This document shows, piece after piece, positions 45,315 to 53,191 of a DNA stretch of 64,000 nt (the first letter of the stretch is position 1; every line of letters begins with the position of its first letter). The stretch is from Pseudorhodoferax sp. Leaf274 (GTDB lineage Bacteria; Pseudomonadota; Gammaproteobacteria; Burkholderiales; Burkholderiaceae_C), in the NCBI RefSeq assembly GCF_001422445.1, contig NZ_LMNA01000001.1:480735-544734 (forward strand). The letters are read 5' to 3'. The notes under the pieces are model-generated. The model did no database searches. It saw only the letters and a program-made list of their open reading frames with translations, and was not told the DNA's origin. The translations under genes were made by a program, and so were the position numbers.

Positions 45315-46486
45315 TGGCGCGCTCCTGCCGCTGCCGCCGTGATCACCGCGCCGGGCTTGAGCTTGTACTGGCCATCGACGACGACCTGCTGCCCGGCAGA
45401 CAGCCCCTGGTCGATCACCGCCACGCCGTCCTGGACATTGGCGACCGTCACCGGCTGCGCCTGCACCGTCTTGCCGTCGGGCTCGACGCGGTAGACGAAG
45501 GTGCCGTCCTGGCCGCGCTGCACGGCCTGGGCCGGGATGGTCAGCGCGTCGGGCCGCTGGCCGAGCTGCAGGCGCACGTTCACGTACTGCCCCGGCCACA
45601 GCGCGTGCGTGGGGTTGGGGAACCGGGCCTTGAGCTGCACCGTGCCGTTGGCGGTGTCGATCTGGTTGTTCAGCAGCGTGAGGCTGCCGGTGCCCAGCAC
45701 TCCGGTGCCGGTGCGCGGCGTGGCCTGCACGGCCAGCGGCTGGTGGCTGGCGATGCTGGCGTTCAGCGCGCGGTTCACGTCCTGGAAGGCTTCCTCCGGC
45801 AGCGTGAAGACCACCGTGATCGGGTCGACCTGGTTGATCACCACCAGGCCGGTGGTGTCGCTGGCGTGCACGATGTTGCCCACGTCGACCAGGCGCGCGC
45901 CGACGCGCCCGCCGATCGGCGCCACGATCGTCGTGTAGCTGAGCTGCACCTGCGCGTAGGCGATCTGCGCGTCGTCGGTCTGCACGGCGGCCTCCAGCTG
46001 CGCGACCAGGGCCTTCTGCGTGTCCAGCTGCTGCTGCGTGGCCGCGTCGTCGCGGATCAGCTGGGTGGTGCGCGCGAGGTCGACGCGCGCATTGGCCAGG
46101 GTCGCCTGGTCCTTGGCCCGGGTGGCCCGGGCCTGGGCCAGCTGGGCCTGCAGCGCGCGTGCATCGAGGTGCGCGAGGATCTGGCCGGCCTTCACGTCCT
46201 GCCCTTCGGTGAAGCCGATCCTGTCGAGCTGGCCGTCGACGCGCGCCTTCACGGTCACGCTCTGCGTGGCCGCGACGGTGCCGATGCCGCTGCGGTAGAC
46301 GGGCATGGGCTGCTGCTGCACGGTGGCCACCGTCGCCACGACGGGTGGCGCGGCCTTGGCCGCCGGCTGGTCGGCCGCGAGCGCGCGGCGGTCGATGCCG
46401 TGCCAGCCGGCCAGCGCCAGCAAGGCCAGCGTGCCGGCGGCGGCCCATGCGGTGCGCGGGCGGGGGATGGAACGGGGCGGGTTCAT
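45311..46486 (-). CDS. RND efflux periplasmic adaptor (MdtA-like membrane-fusion protein)
   Basis: Adaptor of 391 aa linking pump and outer-membrane channel. An N-terminal hydrophobic anchor (TAWAAAGTLALLALAGWHGI) precedes the barrel-sandwich KARVDGQLDRIGFTEGQDVK, an alpha-hairpin coiled coil (about 110-175, Ala/Gln-rich) and the lipoyl partner TTIVAPIGGRVGARLVDVGN. No lipobox cysteine. Overlaps both neighbours by ATGA, so outer-membrane factor, adaptor and pump are coupled. Confidence 0.94.
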   Translation of the reverse strand: MNPPRSIPRPRTAWAAAGTLALLALAGWHGIDRRALAADQPAAKAAPPVVATVATVQQQPMPVYRSGIGTVAATQSVTVKARVDGQLDRIGFTEGQDVKAGQILAHLDARALQAQLAQARATRAKDQATLANARVDLARTTQLIRDDAATQQQLDTQKALVAQLEAAVQTDDAQIAYAQVQLSYTTIVAPIGGRVGARLVDVGNIVHASDTTGLVVINQVDPITVVFTLPEEAFQDVNRALNASIASHQPLAVQATPRTGTGVLGTGSLTLLNNQIDTANGTVQLKARFPNPTHALWPGQYVNVRLQLGQRPDALTIPAQAVQRGQDGTFVYRVEPDGKTVQAQPVTVANVQDGVAVIDQGLSAGQQVVVDGQYKLKPGAVITAAAAGARQ

Positions 46487-47937
46487 GGCGAGGTCTTGGG
46501 CATGGGTGCCGTCTGCGCGGCGGCGGGGGGAAGGGCTTCGGCGGCGGTCCAGCCGCCACCGGTGGCGGCCACCAGGCCGACGCTGGCGGCCAGCTGCCGG
46601 CCGCGCAGCTGCACGGCCGCGCGCTGGTTGGCCAGCGACAGCGTCTGGGCGGTCACCACCGCGAGGTAGTTGGCGGTGCCGCCGCGGTACTGCGCCAGCG
46701 CCATGCGCTCGGCCGCCTGGCCGGCGCGCACGGCCTGGTCCTGGTAGGCGGCTTCGCGGTCCAGCACGGCCAGCGTCGCCAGGTTGTCCTCGACCTGCTG
46801 GAAGCCGGCCAGCACGGTCTGCTTGTAGGTGGCGGCCGCGGCGTCGTAGGCCGCCACGGCCTGGGCATCGCGGGCGTCGCGCAGGCCGCCGTCGAACAGG
46901 GTCTGCGCCAGCGCTGCGCCGAGCGACCAGACACGGCTGGGCGTGTTGAACAGGCTGGCCAGGCCGGCCGCACTGAAACCGCCGCCGGCGCTGAGCACCA
47001 GGCTCGGGTAATGCGCGGCGCGCGCCACCCCGATGGCGGCATTGGCGGCGGCCACGCGGCGCTCGGCGGCGGCAATGTCGGGCCGGCGTTCGAGCAGTTG
47101 CGAGGGCAGGCCGGCCGGCGTGGCCGGCAGCGCGGCGCTGAACGCCGGCACCGGCGCCAGGCTGAACTGCGCCGGTGCGCGGCCGGTCAGCACCGCGATG
47201 GCGTGCTCCAGCAAGGCGCGCGTGGCGTCCAGGTCGGTGGCTGCGGCCTGGGCGCTGGCAAGCTGGCTTTCGGCCAGGGCCACGTCGGAAGCCAGTGCGA
47301 CGCCAGCGGCGCGCTGCGCGCGCGTGAGCGTCAACGCGCGGGCATAGGCATCGGTGGTGGCGGCGTAGAGCGCACGCAGCCGGTCGGTGGTGCGCAGGCC
47401 CAGGTAGTCCTGCACCAGCGCGGCCTGGATGCTGAGGTGCGCGCCGGCCAGGTCGTCGGCACTGGCCTGGACATTGGCGTCGCCCGATGCGATGCCGCTG
47501 CGCACGCCGCCCCACAGGTCGGGCACCCAGCTGGCGGACAGGCCCAGCGTGTCGGTGTTGCCGGTGCGGACCGTGCCGCCGGTGTTGCTGCGCGCACGCG
47601 CCGCGCCGGCGTTGGCGCCGACCGTGGGATACAGCGCGGCGCGCGCCGCATCGGCGAGCGCCTGCGCCTGGCGGTACTGGGCTTCGGCCACGCGCAGGTT
47701 CTGGTTCGCGGCCTCGGCGTCCTGCACGAGGCCATCGAGCGTGGGGTCGCCGTAGGCGGTCCACCAGGGCTGCCGGCTGCCGGCCGGTTGCGGCTCCGCG
47801 GCCTTCCAGTCGCCGGCCTCCTTGAAAGCGGCCGGCAGGTCGAGCGTGGGCCGGGTGTAGTCGGGGCCGGCGGCGCAGGCCGCCAGCAGGGCGCAGGCGG
47901 CCAGCACAGCGGCGGTGGAGCGGGGCGGGCAGAACAT
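46483..47937 (-). CDS. NodT-family outer-membrane efflux lipoprotein
   Basis: TolC-like channel of 484 aa. The signal peptide ends in a lipobox, ALLAACAAGPDY, so the mature protein is a lipoprotein. Two OEP repeats (about 60-250 and 270-460) are rich in Ala and Gln, with PDLWGGVRSGIASGDANVQA typical of the family. It is the first gene of the five-gene operon factor-adaptor-pump-regulator-sensor. An inverted repeat with CTGTCAG repeats lies 35-65 bp upstream. Confidence 0.94.
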   Translation of the reverse strand: MFCPPRSTAAVLAACALLAACAAGPDYTRPTLDLPAAFKEAGDWKAAEPQPAGSRQPWWTAYGDPTLDGLVQDAEAANQNLRVAEAQYRQAQALADAARAALYPTVGANAGAARARSNTGGTVRTGNTDTLGLSASWVPDLWGGVRSGIASGDANVQASADDLAGAHLSIQAALVQDYLGLRTTDRLRALYAATTDAYARALTLTRAQRAAGVALASDVALAESQLASAQAAATDLDATRALLEHAIAVLTGRAPAQFSLAPVPAFSAALPATPAGLPSQLLERRPDIAAAERRVAAANAAIGVARAAHYPSLVLSAGGGFSAAGLASLFNTPSRVWSLGAALAQTLFDGGLRDARDAQAVAAYDAAAATYKQTVLAGFQQVEDNLATLAVLDREAAYQDQAVRAGQAAERMALAQYRGGTANYLAVVTAQTLSLANQRAAVQLRGRQLAASVGLVAATGGGWTAAEALPPAAAQTAPMPKTSP

Positions 47938-47971
47938 GGTTTCACTCTAGGGCCCGCCCCGGGCCGCCACG

Positions 47972-48002
47972 CTGTCAGGAAACTGACGGTTCTGTCAGTT
48001 TC
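47972..48002. promoter_or_regulatory. Candidate response-regulator site: inverted/direct CTGTCAG repeats
   Basis: GAAACTGAC (47979-47987) and GTCAGTTTC (47994-48002) form a perfect 9-bp inverted repeat with a 6-bp spacer; CTGTCAG also repeats directly at 47972-47978 and 47992-47998, 20 bp apart (two helical turns). It is upstream of the efflux operon start at 47937 and just after the stop of the small gene at 48009. An OmpR-type regulator site is favoured; lacking a T tract, it is a poorer terminator. Confidence 0.55.
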
Positions 48003-48008
48003 GCGGGA

Positions 48009-48224
48009 TCAGCGTCCCGTGTTGCCTTGCCGGCTGCGCACCTGGTTGCCCGAGCCGATCTGCGACTCGCGGTCGCTGCGGCTGGCCGGCGAGCGCTGCG
48101 ACTGGTGGATCTGCGTGGCGCCGCCGGGCGTGGGCTGGTTGCGGTCGTTGGCGACCTTGCCGTGGGCCTGGGCCTGCGGATCGCCGTCCATGTCGCTGCG
48201 GGTGGAAGAAGGCTTCTTGGACAT
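48009..48224 (-). CDS. Small hydrophilic, probably disordered protein
   Basis: Unrecognised 71-aa protein with a textbook CAGGAG 5-6 nt before the ATG at 48224 and strong GC3 bias. The sequence is rich in Ser, Arg, Gln, Asp and Gly with almost no large hydrophobics (SDMDGDPQAQAHGKVANDRN, SPASRSDRESQIGSGNQVRS), so it is likely unfolded alone. No signal peptide, helix or metal motif. It stands upstream of the efflux operon on the same strand. Function unknown. Confidence 0.68.
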   Translation of the reverse strand: MSKKPSSTRSDMDGDPQAQAHGKVANDRNQPTPGGATQIHQSQRSPASRSDRESQIGSGNQVRSRQGNTGR

Positions 48225-48429
48225 CCGAACTCCTGTGTGCCGTTGAACAGGGCTCCATGGTCTGCCCGCCCCCGCGGCCTGCGGTGTAGGCGCAGGCCGA
48301 TTCGGGGGCAGGGCCGCGGCCCGCACGACGTAGGCAACGCCCTGCGCGGGCCCTGCCACACCGGGCTGGCACACTGGGTGCAAGGCGTGTGTGGCTACCC
48401 GCCCTTCCATGGCCGCCATCCCACACACC

Positions 48430-49470
48430 ATGCTCCGACGCAAGACCCTCAAGACCCTCACGCGGCTGTTCACCAGCAGCCTGACCCCGCTGATGTCGCC
48501 CAAGCCGCGCCGCCGCAAGGCGGCCCCGGCCAAGGCGGTCCAGCCTGCCAAGCCGCGGACCGTGCGCACGCTGGCCAAGGCGGCCGCCCCGGCCAAGCCC
48601 TCGGCCGGGCGTTGGCTGGTGGGTGTGGCCGTGGCGCCGGTGGGCAAGCGGCGCTACCGGCTGTTCCTGCCGGCCGGCCGCAAACCGGGCGAACGCATCC
48701 CGGTGGTGGTGATGCTGCACGGCTGCGACCAGAACGCCGCGCGCTTTGCCGACAGCACACGCATGCACCTGCTCGCCGCACGTGCCGGATTCGCCGTGCT
48801 CTACCCCGAGCAGGACCGCCTGGCCAATCCCAACGGCTGCTGGAACTGGTATGAAACGCGCACGCAGCGCGCCTATGCCGAGGCCGCCCTGATCCTGCAG
48901 GCGGTCGACCAGGTGTGCACGCTGTACGGCGGCGACCGCACGCGCGTGGCCATCGCCGGCCTGTCGGCCGGGGCGGGCATGGCGGCGCTGGTGGCCGCGC
49001 GCTACCCTGAGCGCTTCCAGGCCGTGGCCATGCACTCGGGCGTGGCGCCGGGCAGGGCGGACAGCACCGCCTCGGCACTGCGTGCGATGGCCGGCCACGG
49101 CGCCACCGACGCGCTGGCCGCGACACCCGAGGACATGCTGGCGCGCTGGCCTGCGCTGCTGGTGATCCAGGGCGGGCGCGACCGTGTGGTGGCGCCGGGC
49201 AACGGCGAGGCCGCGGCCCTGGCCTGGGCCCAGGCGGCTCAGGCCCTGCCGCGCGCAGTGCGCGCGGTGCAACGCGGCAAGCGCCACGCCATGCAGGTCA
49301 CCGACTACCGCGTGCGCCAGCGCACCGTGGCGTCGCTGGTGGAGATTCCGGCCCTGGGCCACGCCTGGAGCGGCGGGGCGGCCGCGCAGTCCTACGGTGA
49401 TCCGAAGGGGCCGGACGCCTCGCGGCTGGTCTGGGCGTTCGCGCAGCGCCAGTTCGCGCGCCGGCGCTGA
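48430..49470 (+). CDS. PHB-depolymerase-family esterase with basic N-terminal tail
   Basis: Alpha/beta hydrolase of about 346 aa of the PhaZ/LpqC-type esterase family. The oxyanion segment is VVVMLHGCDQNAARFADS, the nucleophile elbow GLSAGAGM, the acid in QGGRDRVVAPGN and the histidine in ALGHAWSGGA. There is no signal peptide; instead residues about 18-58 form a Lys/Ala/Pro/Arg-rich tail with repeated AKP and AKA motifs, similar to histone H1 or PhaM/PhaF tails. Start ATG 48430 is tentative; ATG at 48409 and GTG at 48391 are in frame. Confidence 0.85.
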   Translation: MLRRKTLKTLTRLFTSSLTPLMSPKPRRRKAAPAKAVQPAKPRTVRTLAKAAAPAKPSAGRWLVGVAVAPVGKRRYRLFLPAGRKPGERIPVVVMLHGCDQNAARFADSTRMHLLAARAGFAVLYPEQDRLANPNGCWNWYETRTQRAYAEAALILQAVDQVCTLYGGDRTRVAIAGLSAGAGMAALVAARYPERFQAVAMHSGVAPGRADSTASALRAMAGHGATDALAATPEDMLARWPALLVIQGGRDRVVAPGNGEAAALAWAQAAQALPRAVRAVQRGKRHAMQVTDYRVRQRTVASLVEIPALGHAWSGGAAAQSYGDPKGPDASRLVWAFAQRQFARRR

Positions 49471-49479
49471 GCGCGCGCC

Positions 49480-49860
49480 TCAGCGTTCGCAGAATTCGAG
49501 GAAGGCGTCGAGCTCGGTGGACTTGTCGAACACGGCATCGGCACCCATCGCCAGGCACTGGGCGCGGATGTCGACATCGGCGTAATTGGTCAGCACCACG
49601 GCGCGCTGACGGCTCTTGCGCTCGCGGCAGGCCTGCAGCACGCCCAGTCCCGAGCCATCGCGCAGGAACAGGTCGATCACGGCCAGTTGCCAGCCATCGG
49701 GATGCTCGCGCAGCCAGTCGGCGGCGGCGCCCTCCGATTCGGCCCAGGCCACGACGCGCATGTCCACGAGTTCTTCCAGCGCCACGATCAGGTTGTCGCG
49801 GATCAGGGCGTTGTCTTCGACCAGAAAGACGACCAGGGGAGAAGCAGCACGGTCCATCAT
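49480..49860 (-). CDS. Stand-alone receiver-domain response regulator
   Basis: CheY-like single receiver of 126 aa without an output domain. VVFLVEDNALIRDNLIVALE holds the acidic pocket, LAVIDLFLRDGSG the phospho-Asp, VVLTNYAD the Thr, and AVFDKSTELDAFL the Lys. ATG at 49860 gives the minimal domain; ATG at 49878 would add six residues. It lies 95 bp downstream of the hybrid kinase on the same strand and is probably its phosphorelay partner. Confidence 0.87.
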   Translation of the reverse strand: MMDRAASPLVVFLVEDNALIRDNLIVALEELVDMRVVAWAESEGAAADWLREHPDGWQLAVIDLFLRDGSGLGVLQACRERKSRQRAVVLTNYADVDIRAQCLAMGADAVFDKSTELDAFLEFCER

Positions 49861-49955
49861 CCGGATGTTGCGCGGCATCGTCTGCGCAGGCAGCCGCGCA
49901 GGGGCGCAGCTGCGCGTAGGACGTGGCCGGGCGATCGGGTCCCGGCGCGCCGCAG

Positions 49956-51893
49956 TCAGCCGGCCGCCAGCGCGCGGACGATGGCCTGCGCCAGCTCTGC
50001 CTGGTCGAAGGGCTTGGCCAGCCGCACGGCCGAGAACGGCAGGCTGGCCGGCAGCTCGGCGTAGCCCGTGGCCAGCACCACGGGCAACTGCGGCCGCACC
50101 TGCTGGGCGGCGGCCACCAGCTGCGCGCCGGTCATGCGCGGCATCACGTGGTCGCTGACCAGCAGGTCGATCCGCGGGTCGTCGCCCAGCATGCGCAGGG
50201 CCTCTTCGGCCGAGCCGGCCTGCAGCACGGTGTGGCCCAGCTCCTCGAGCAGGGCAGCGGTGTTGGCCAGCACCAGCGCATCGTCGTCCACGGCCAGCAC
50301 GCGCAGCGGCCGCGTGGCGGCGGGCGCCGCGGCCTCGTGCGCCGGCCCCTGTGCCACATCGCCTTCGACGGCCACGGGCAGCCACAGCGTGGCCGTGGTG
50401 CCCTGGCCCGGCTGGCTTTGCAGCGTGAACCGGCCGCCCGACTGCGCTGCCAGGCCATGCACCATGGCCAGGCCCAGGCCGGTGCCCTTGCCCGCGCCCT
50501 TGGTGGTGAAGAAGGGCTCGGTCGCACGCGCCAGCGTGGCCGCGTCCATCCCGCTGCCGCTGTCGACCACCGCCAGGCGCACGTAGCGGCCGGGCGCGAG
50601 CAGGCCGTCGATGGCCACGTCCTCCTCGTGCGCCTGCAGCAGCAGCCGGCCGCCATCGGGCATGGCGTCGCGCGCGTTCACGGCCAGGTTCAGCAGCGCC
50701 AGCTCGAGCTGGTTGGCGTCCACGCGCACCGCGCGCAGCCCCGGCGGAAGTTCGGTCAGCACCTGCACCCCGCTGCCCAGGCTGCGGGCCAGCAGCTCGG
50801 CCATGCCGTCGACCAGCGTGGGCAGGTGCACGGCCGTGGGCTGCAGGTCCTGGCGGCGCGCAAAGGCCAGCATGCGCTGCGTCAGCGCCGCACCGCGCCG
50901 TGCGCCGTCGAGGGCGTTGTCGATCATTTGCACCAGCTTGGGATCGTCGGGCAGGCGCCGCTTGGCCAGGCTCAGGCTGGACATCACCACCATCAGCAGG
51001 TTGTTGAAGTCGTGCGCCACGCCGCCCGTGAGCTGGCCGATGGCGTCGAGCTTCTGCGACTGGAACAGCGCCTCGCGCGCCTGCTCCAGCGCGCGCTGGG
51101 CCGCGCGTTTCTCGGTCACGTCGCGCGTGACCTTGGCAAAGCCGATGGTGCGCCCCGCGTCGTCGCGGATCGGGTCGATCACCACGTGGGCGCGGAACTC
51201 GCTGCCATCCTTGCGCACGCGCCAGGCCTCGGCCTCGAAGCGGCCGTCGCGCACGGCCGTGGCCAGCGCGTTGGCCGGCTCGCCGCGCACACGGTCGTCG
51301 GGCCGGTAGAAGCGCGAGAAATGCGTGCCCACGACCTCCGCGGCGCTGTAGCCCTTGATGCGCTGCGCACCGGCGTTCCAGCTGGCGATCAGGCCCTCCG
51401 TGTCCAGCATGTAGATGGCGTAGTCGGTCACGCCCTGCACCAGCATGCGGAACTGCGCCTCGCTGCGGCGCAGGCTTTCCTCGGCAGCGCGGCGCTCGCT
51501 GAGGTCGCGCGTGACCTTGGCATAGCCGATGACCGACCCGTCCTCGCCGCGGATCGGCTCGATCACCACCAGGGCCCAGAAGCGGCTGCCATCCCTGCGC
51601 AGGCGCCAGCCCTCGGACTCGAAGCGGCCCTGCGTGGCGGCCGTCACCAGCGCGCGCGCCGGCAGGCCGGCCAGCCGGTCGGCCTCGGTGTAGAAGCGGG
51701 AGAAATCCTGGCCCAGCACCTGCGCCGGCGCGTAGCCCTTGAGCCGCTGTGCACCGGCGTTCCAGCTGACGACCCGGCCCTCGGTGTCCAGCATGTAGAT
51801 CGCGTAGTCGGTGATGGCCTCCACCAGGAGCCGGTAGCGCGCCTCCTCCCCGAGCTGGGCCAGCGGCGTGGAGGGGATGGCCGGAGAAGTCAT
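49956..51893 (-). CDS. PAS-PAS hybrid sensor histidine kinase
   Basis: Soluble kinase of 645 aa with no membrane helices. Two closely similar PAS/PAC units (about 18-135 and 143-260) each contain ITDYAIYMLDTEG or VTDYAIYMLDTEG and a SWNAGAQR(L/I)KGY segment, an internal duplication. HisKA has GGVAHDFNNLLMVVMSSLSL with phospho-His; HATPase shows NLAVNARDAMPDGG and GKGTGLGLAMVHGL; the C-terminal receiver (about 525-640) has LLVSDHVMPRMTG. PAS sequence resembles cytosolic redox/light sensors, but no cofactor residue is evident. Confidence 0.92.
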   Translation of the reverse strand: MTSPAIPSTPLAQLGEEARYRLLVEAITDYAIYMLDTEGRVVSWNAGAQRLKGYAPAQVLGQDFSRFYTEADRLAGLPARALVTAATQGRFESEGWRLRRDGSRFWALVVIEPIRGEDGSVIGYAKVTRDLSERRAAEESLRRSEAQFRMLVQGVTDYAIYMLDTEGLIASWNAGAQRIKGYSAAEVVGTHFSRFYRPDDRVRGEPANALATAVRDGRFEAEAWRVRKDGSEFRAHVVIDPIRDDAGRTIGFAKVTRDVTEKRAAQRALEQAREALFQSQKLDAIGQLTGGVAHDFNNLLMVVMSSLSLAKRRLPDDPKLVQMIDNALDGARRGAALTQRMLAFARRQDLQPTAVHLPTLVDGMAELLARSLGSGVQVLTELPPGLRAVRVDANQLELALLNLAVNARDAMPDGGRLLLQAHEEDVAIDGLLAPGRYVRLAVVDSGSGMDAATLARATEPFFTTKGAGKGTGLGLAMVHGLAAQSGGRFTLQSQPGQGTTATLWLPVAVEGDVAQGPAHEAAAPAATRPLRVLAVDDDALVLANTAALLEELGHTVLQAGSAEEALRMLGDDPRIDLLVSDHVMPRMTGAQLVAAAQQVRPQLPVVLATGYAELPASLPFSAVRLAKPFDQAELAQAIVRALAAG

Positions 51894-52244
51894 GGGGCGG
51901 GGTTGCGGGGCGACTATAGCCACCGCTCCGCAACAACAGCGTACCGGCACCTCCAAATGCGGCGTTGTCCGACAGACCGCCCCACCCGGGACCTCGTAGC
52001 AAACCGCAATGGCGGCCATGGCGCCGCGCTGTTGGGCCACGCCCGGCGCGTGGCTACAGTCCGCTCTACCCTGAAGAACGCCCCGATGCTCGTCACCGCC
52101 GCCCTTGTCGTGGCGGGCCTGCGCCACCCGCCCGTGCGCGGCCTGTTCCTGTCGCTGGCGGCCATGGGCACCCTCGTGACACTGCGCACCCGGTGACCGG
52201 CCACGCCGCGGGCGCTGGTACCTGCCCGTACCCGCCAGTACCCG
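51894..52244. other. 351-bp intergenic region with weak small-ORF signal
   Basis: Promoter region of the hybrid kinase (minus). The only coding hint is a 36-codon frame at 52086-52196 on the plus strand, with a hydrophobic, Leu/Ala-rich product (MLVTAALVVAGLRHPPVRGL...) but no convincing Shine-Dalgarno. The last 27 bp belong to a 10-bp tandem repeat that runs into the dehydrogenase gene. Nothing else recognised. Confidence 0.4.
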
Positions 52245-52257
52245 CTAGTACCCGCGC
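52218..52257. repeat. Four tandem copies of a 10-bp GTACCCGCYA-like unit
   Basis: Units start at 52218, 52228, 52238 and 52248, each beginning GTACC. The array overlaps the last codons and stop of the 2-hydroxyacid dehydrogenase on the minus strand; its TAG stop falls inside a unit. Copy-number change would shift the C-terminal frame of the gene. Confidence 0.75.
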
Positions 52258-53189
52258 GCCGGATCGATCCGGTTGTCCGGCTGCCCGCCAGCTGCGACGC
52301 GCAGGATGTTGGCCGCGATCTGCCGGGCCGACGAGGACGGGATGGCGACCGAGGCCAGGTGCGGGGTGATCAGCACGTTGGGCATGCGCCACAACGGGTC
52401 GCCGGCGGGCAGGGGTTCGCGTTCGAAAACGTCCAGCGTCGCGGCGCCGATGTGGCCGCTTGCCAGCAGGGCCGTCAGCGCGGCCTGGTCGACCAGCGCG
52501 CCCCGGGCCACGTTGACGAAGGCGGCCCCGGGCCGCAGGCGCCGCAGCCGCGCGCGGTCGAACAGGTTCTGCGTCTGCGGCGTGAGCGGCAGCATCAGCA
52601 CCACGATGTCGGCCTGGCCGAGCACGGTGTCCAGCGTGTCCATGCCCGAGAAGCACTCCACGCCCTCGATCTGGCGCGGGGTGCGCGACCAGCCCAGCGT
52701 CCGGAAACCCTGGCGCTGCAGCTCGTGGGCGGCCGTGGCGCCCAGCTGGCCCAGGCCCAGCACCGCGACGCCGATCTCCCCGGGCGCGCGCGGATGGCGG
52801 TAGGCCCATTCGCCGCGCCGCTGCGCCTGCTCGAAGTGGGGAATGTCGCGCGCATGCCGCAGCACGGCGAACAGCACGTAGCCGGCCATCATGCGCGACA
52901 TCTGCGGATCGGCGATCCGCGTGATGGGAATGTGGGATGGCAGGTCGCTGCGCGCGACCAGCGCGTCGACGCCGGCCCCCAGGTTGACGATCAGCCGCAG
53001 GTTGGGCATCTGCCGGAAGAAGCCCTCGGGCGGCTTCCAGGCCATCGCGTAATGCACCTCCTCGGGCCGCTCGATGGCGCTGGCGTCGACGACCTTCAAC
53101 GCCGGCAGCTGCGCCTGCAGCGCGTCCTTCCAGGTGCCGAAGTCGTCGAAGTCGCTGTAGAACGCCAGGGTGCCGAGGCTTGCCGCCAT
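52245..53189 (-). CDS. D-2-hydroxyacid dehydrogenase (glyoxylate/hydroxypyruvate reductase A type)
   Basis: NAD(P)-dependent reductase of 314 aa interconverting 2-keto and 2-hydroxy acids. Nucleotide site VAVLGLGQLGATAAHELQ; catalytic Arg in NVARGALVDQ, Glu in DVFEREPLPAGDPLW and His in LITPHLASVA. GhrA-type length and N-terminus. ATG at 53189 is 2 bp past the upstream stop; GTG at 53195 would overlap it. Last gene of the five-gene minus unit; its stop lies in a tandem repeat. Confidence 0.92.
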   Translation of the reverse strand: MAASLGTLAFYSDFDDFGTWKDALQAQLPALKVVDASAIERPEEVHYAMAWKPPEGFFRQMPNLRLIVNLGAGVDALVARSDLPSHIPITRIADPQMSRMMAGYVLFAVLRHARDIPHFEQAQRRGEWAYRHPRAPGEIGVAVLGLGQLGATAAHELQRQGFRTLGWSRTPRQIEGVECFSGMDTLDTVLGQADIVVLMLPLTPQTQNLFDRARLRRLRPGAAFVNVARGALVDQAALTALLASGHIGAATLDVFEREPLPAGDPLWRMPNVLITPHLASVAIPSSSARQIAANILRVAAGGQPDNRIDPARGY

Positions 53190-53191
53190 CG

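Noticed and set aside
51964..51974. TTGTCCGACAG, one base off the FadR-type operator
   Set aside because: No FadR-type regulator or related operon adjoins it; a single near-match in 64 kb is expected by chance.
52086..52196. 36-codon plus-strand frame with a hydrophobic product
   Set aside because: No Shine-Dalgarno and it is the tail of a longer antisense frame; kept only as a note in the intergenic entry.
49923..52196. 757-codon plus-strand frame opposite the hybrid kinase
   Set aside because: Antisense shadow; the minus strand encodes complete PAS, HisKA, HATPase and receiver motifs.
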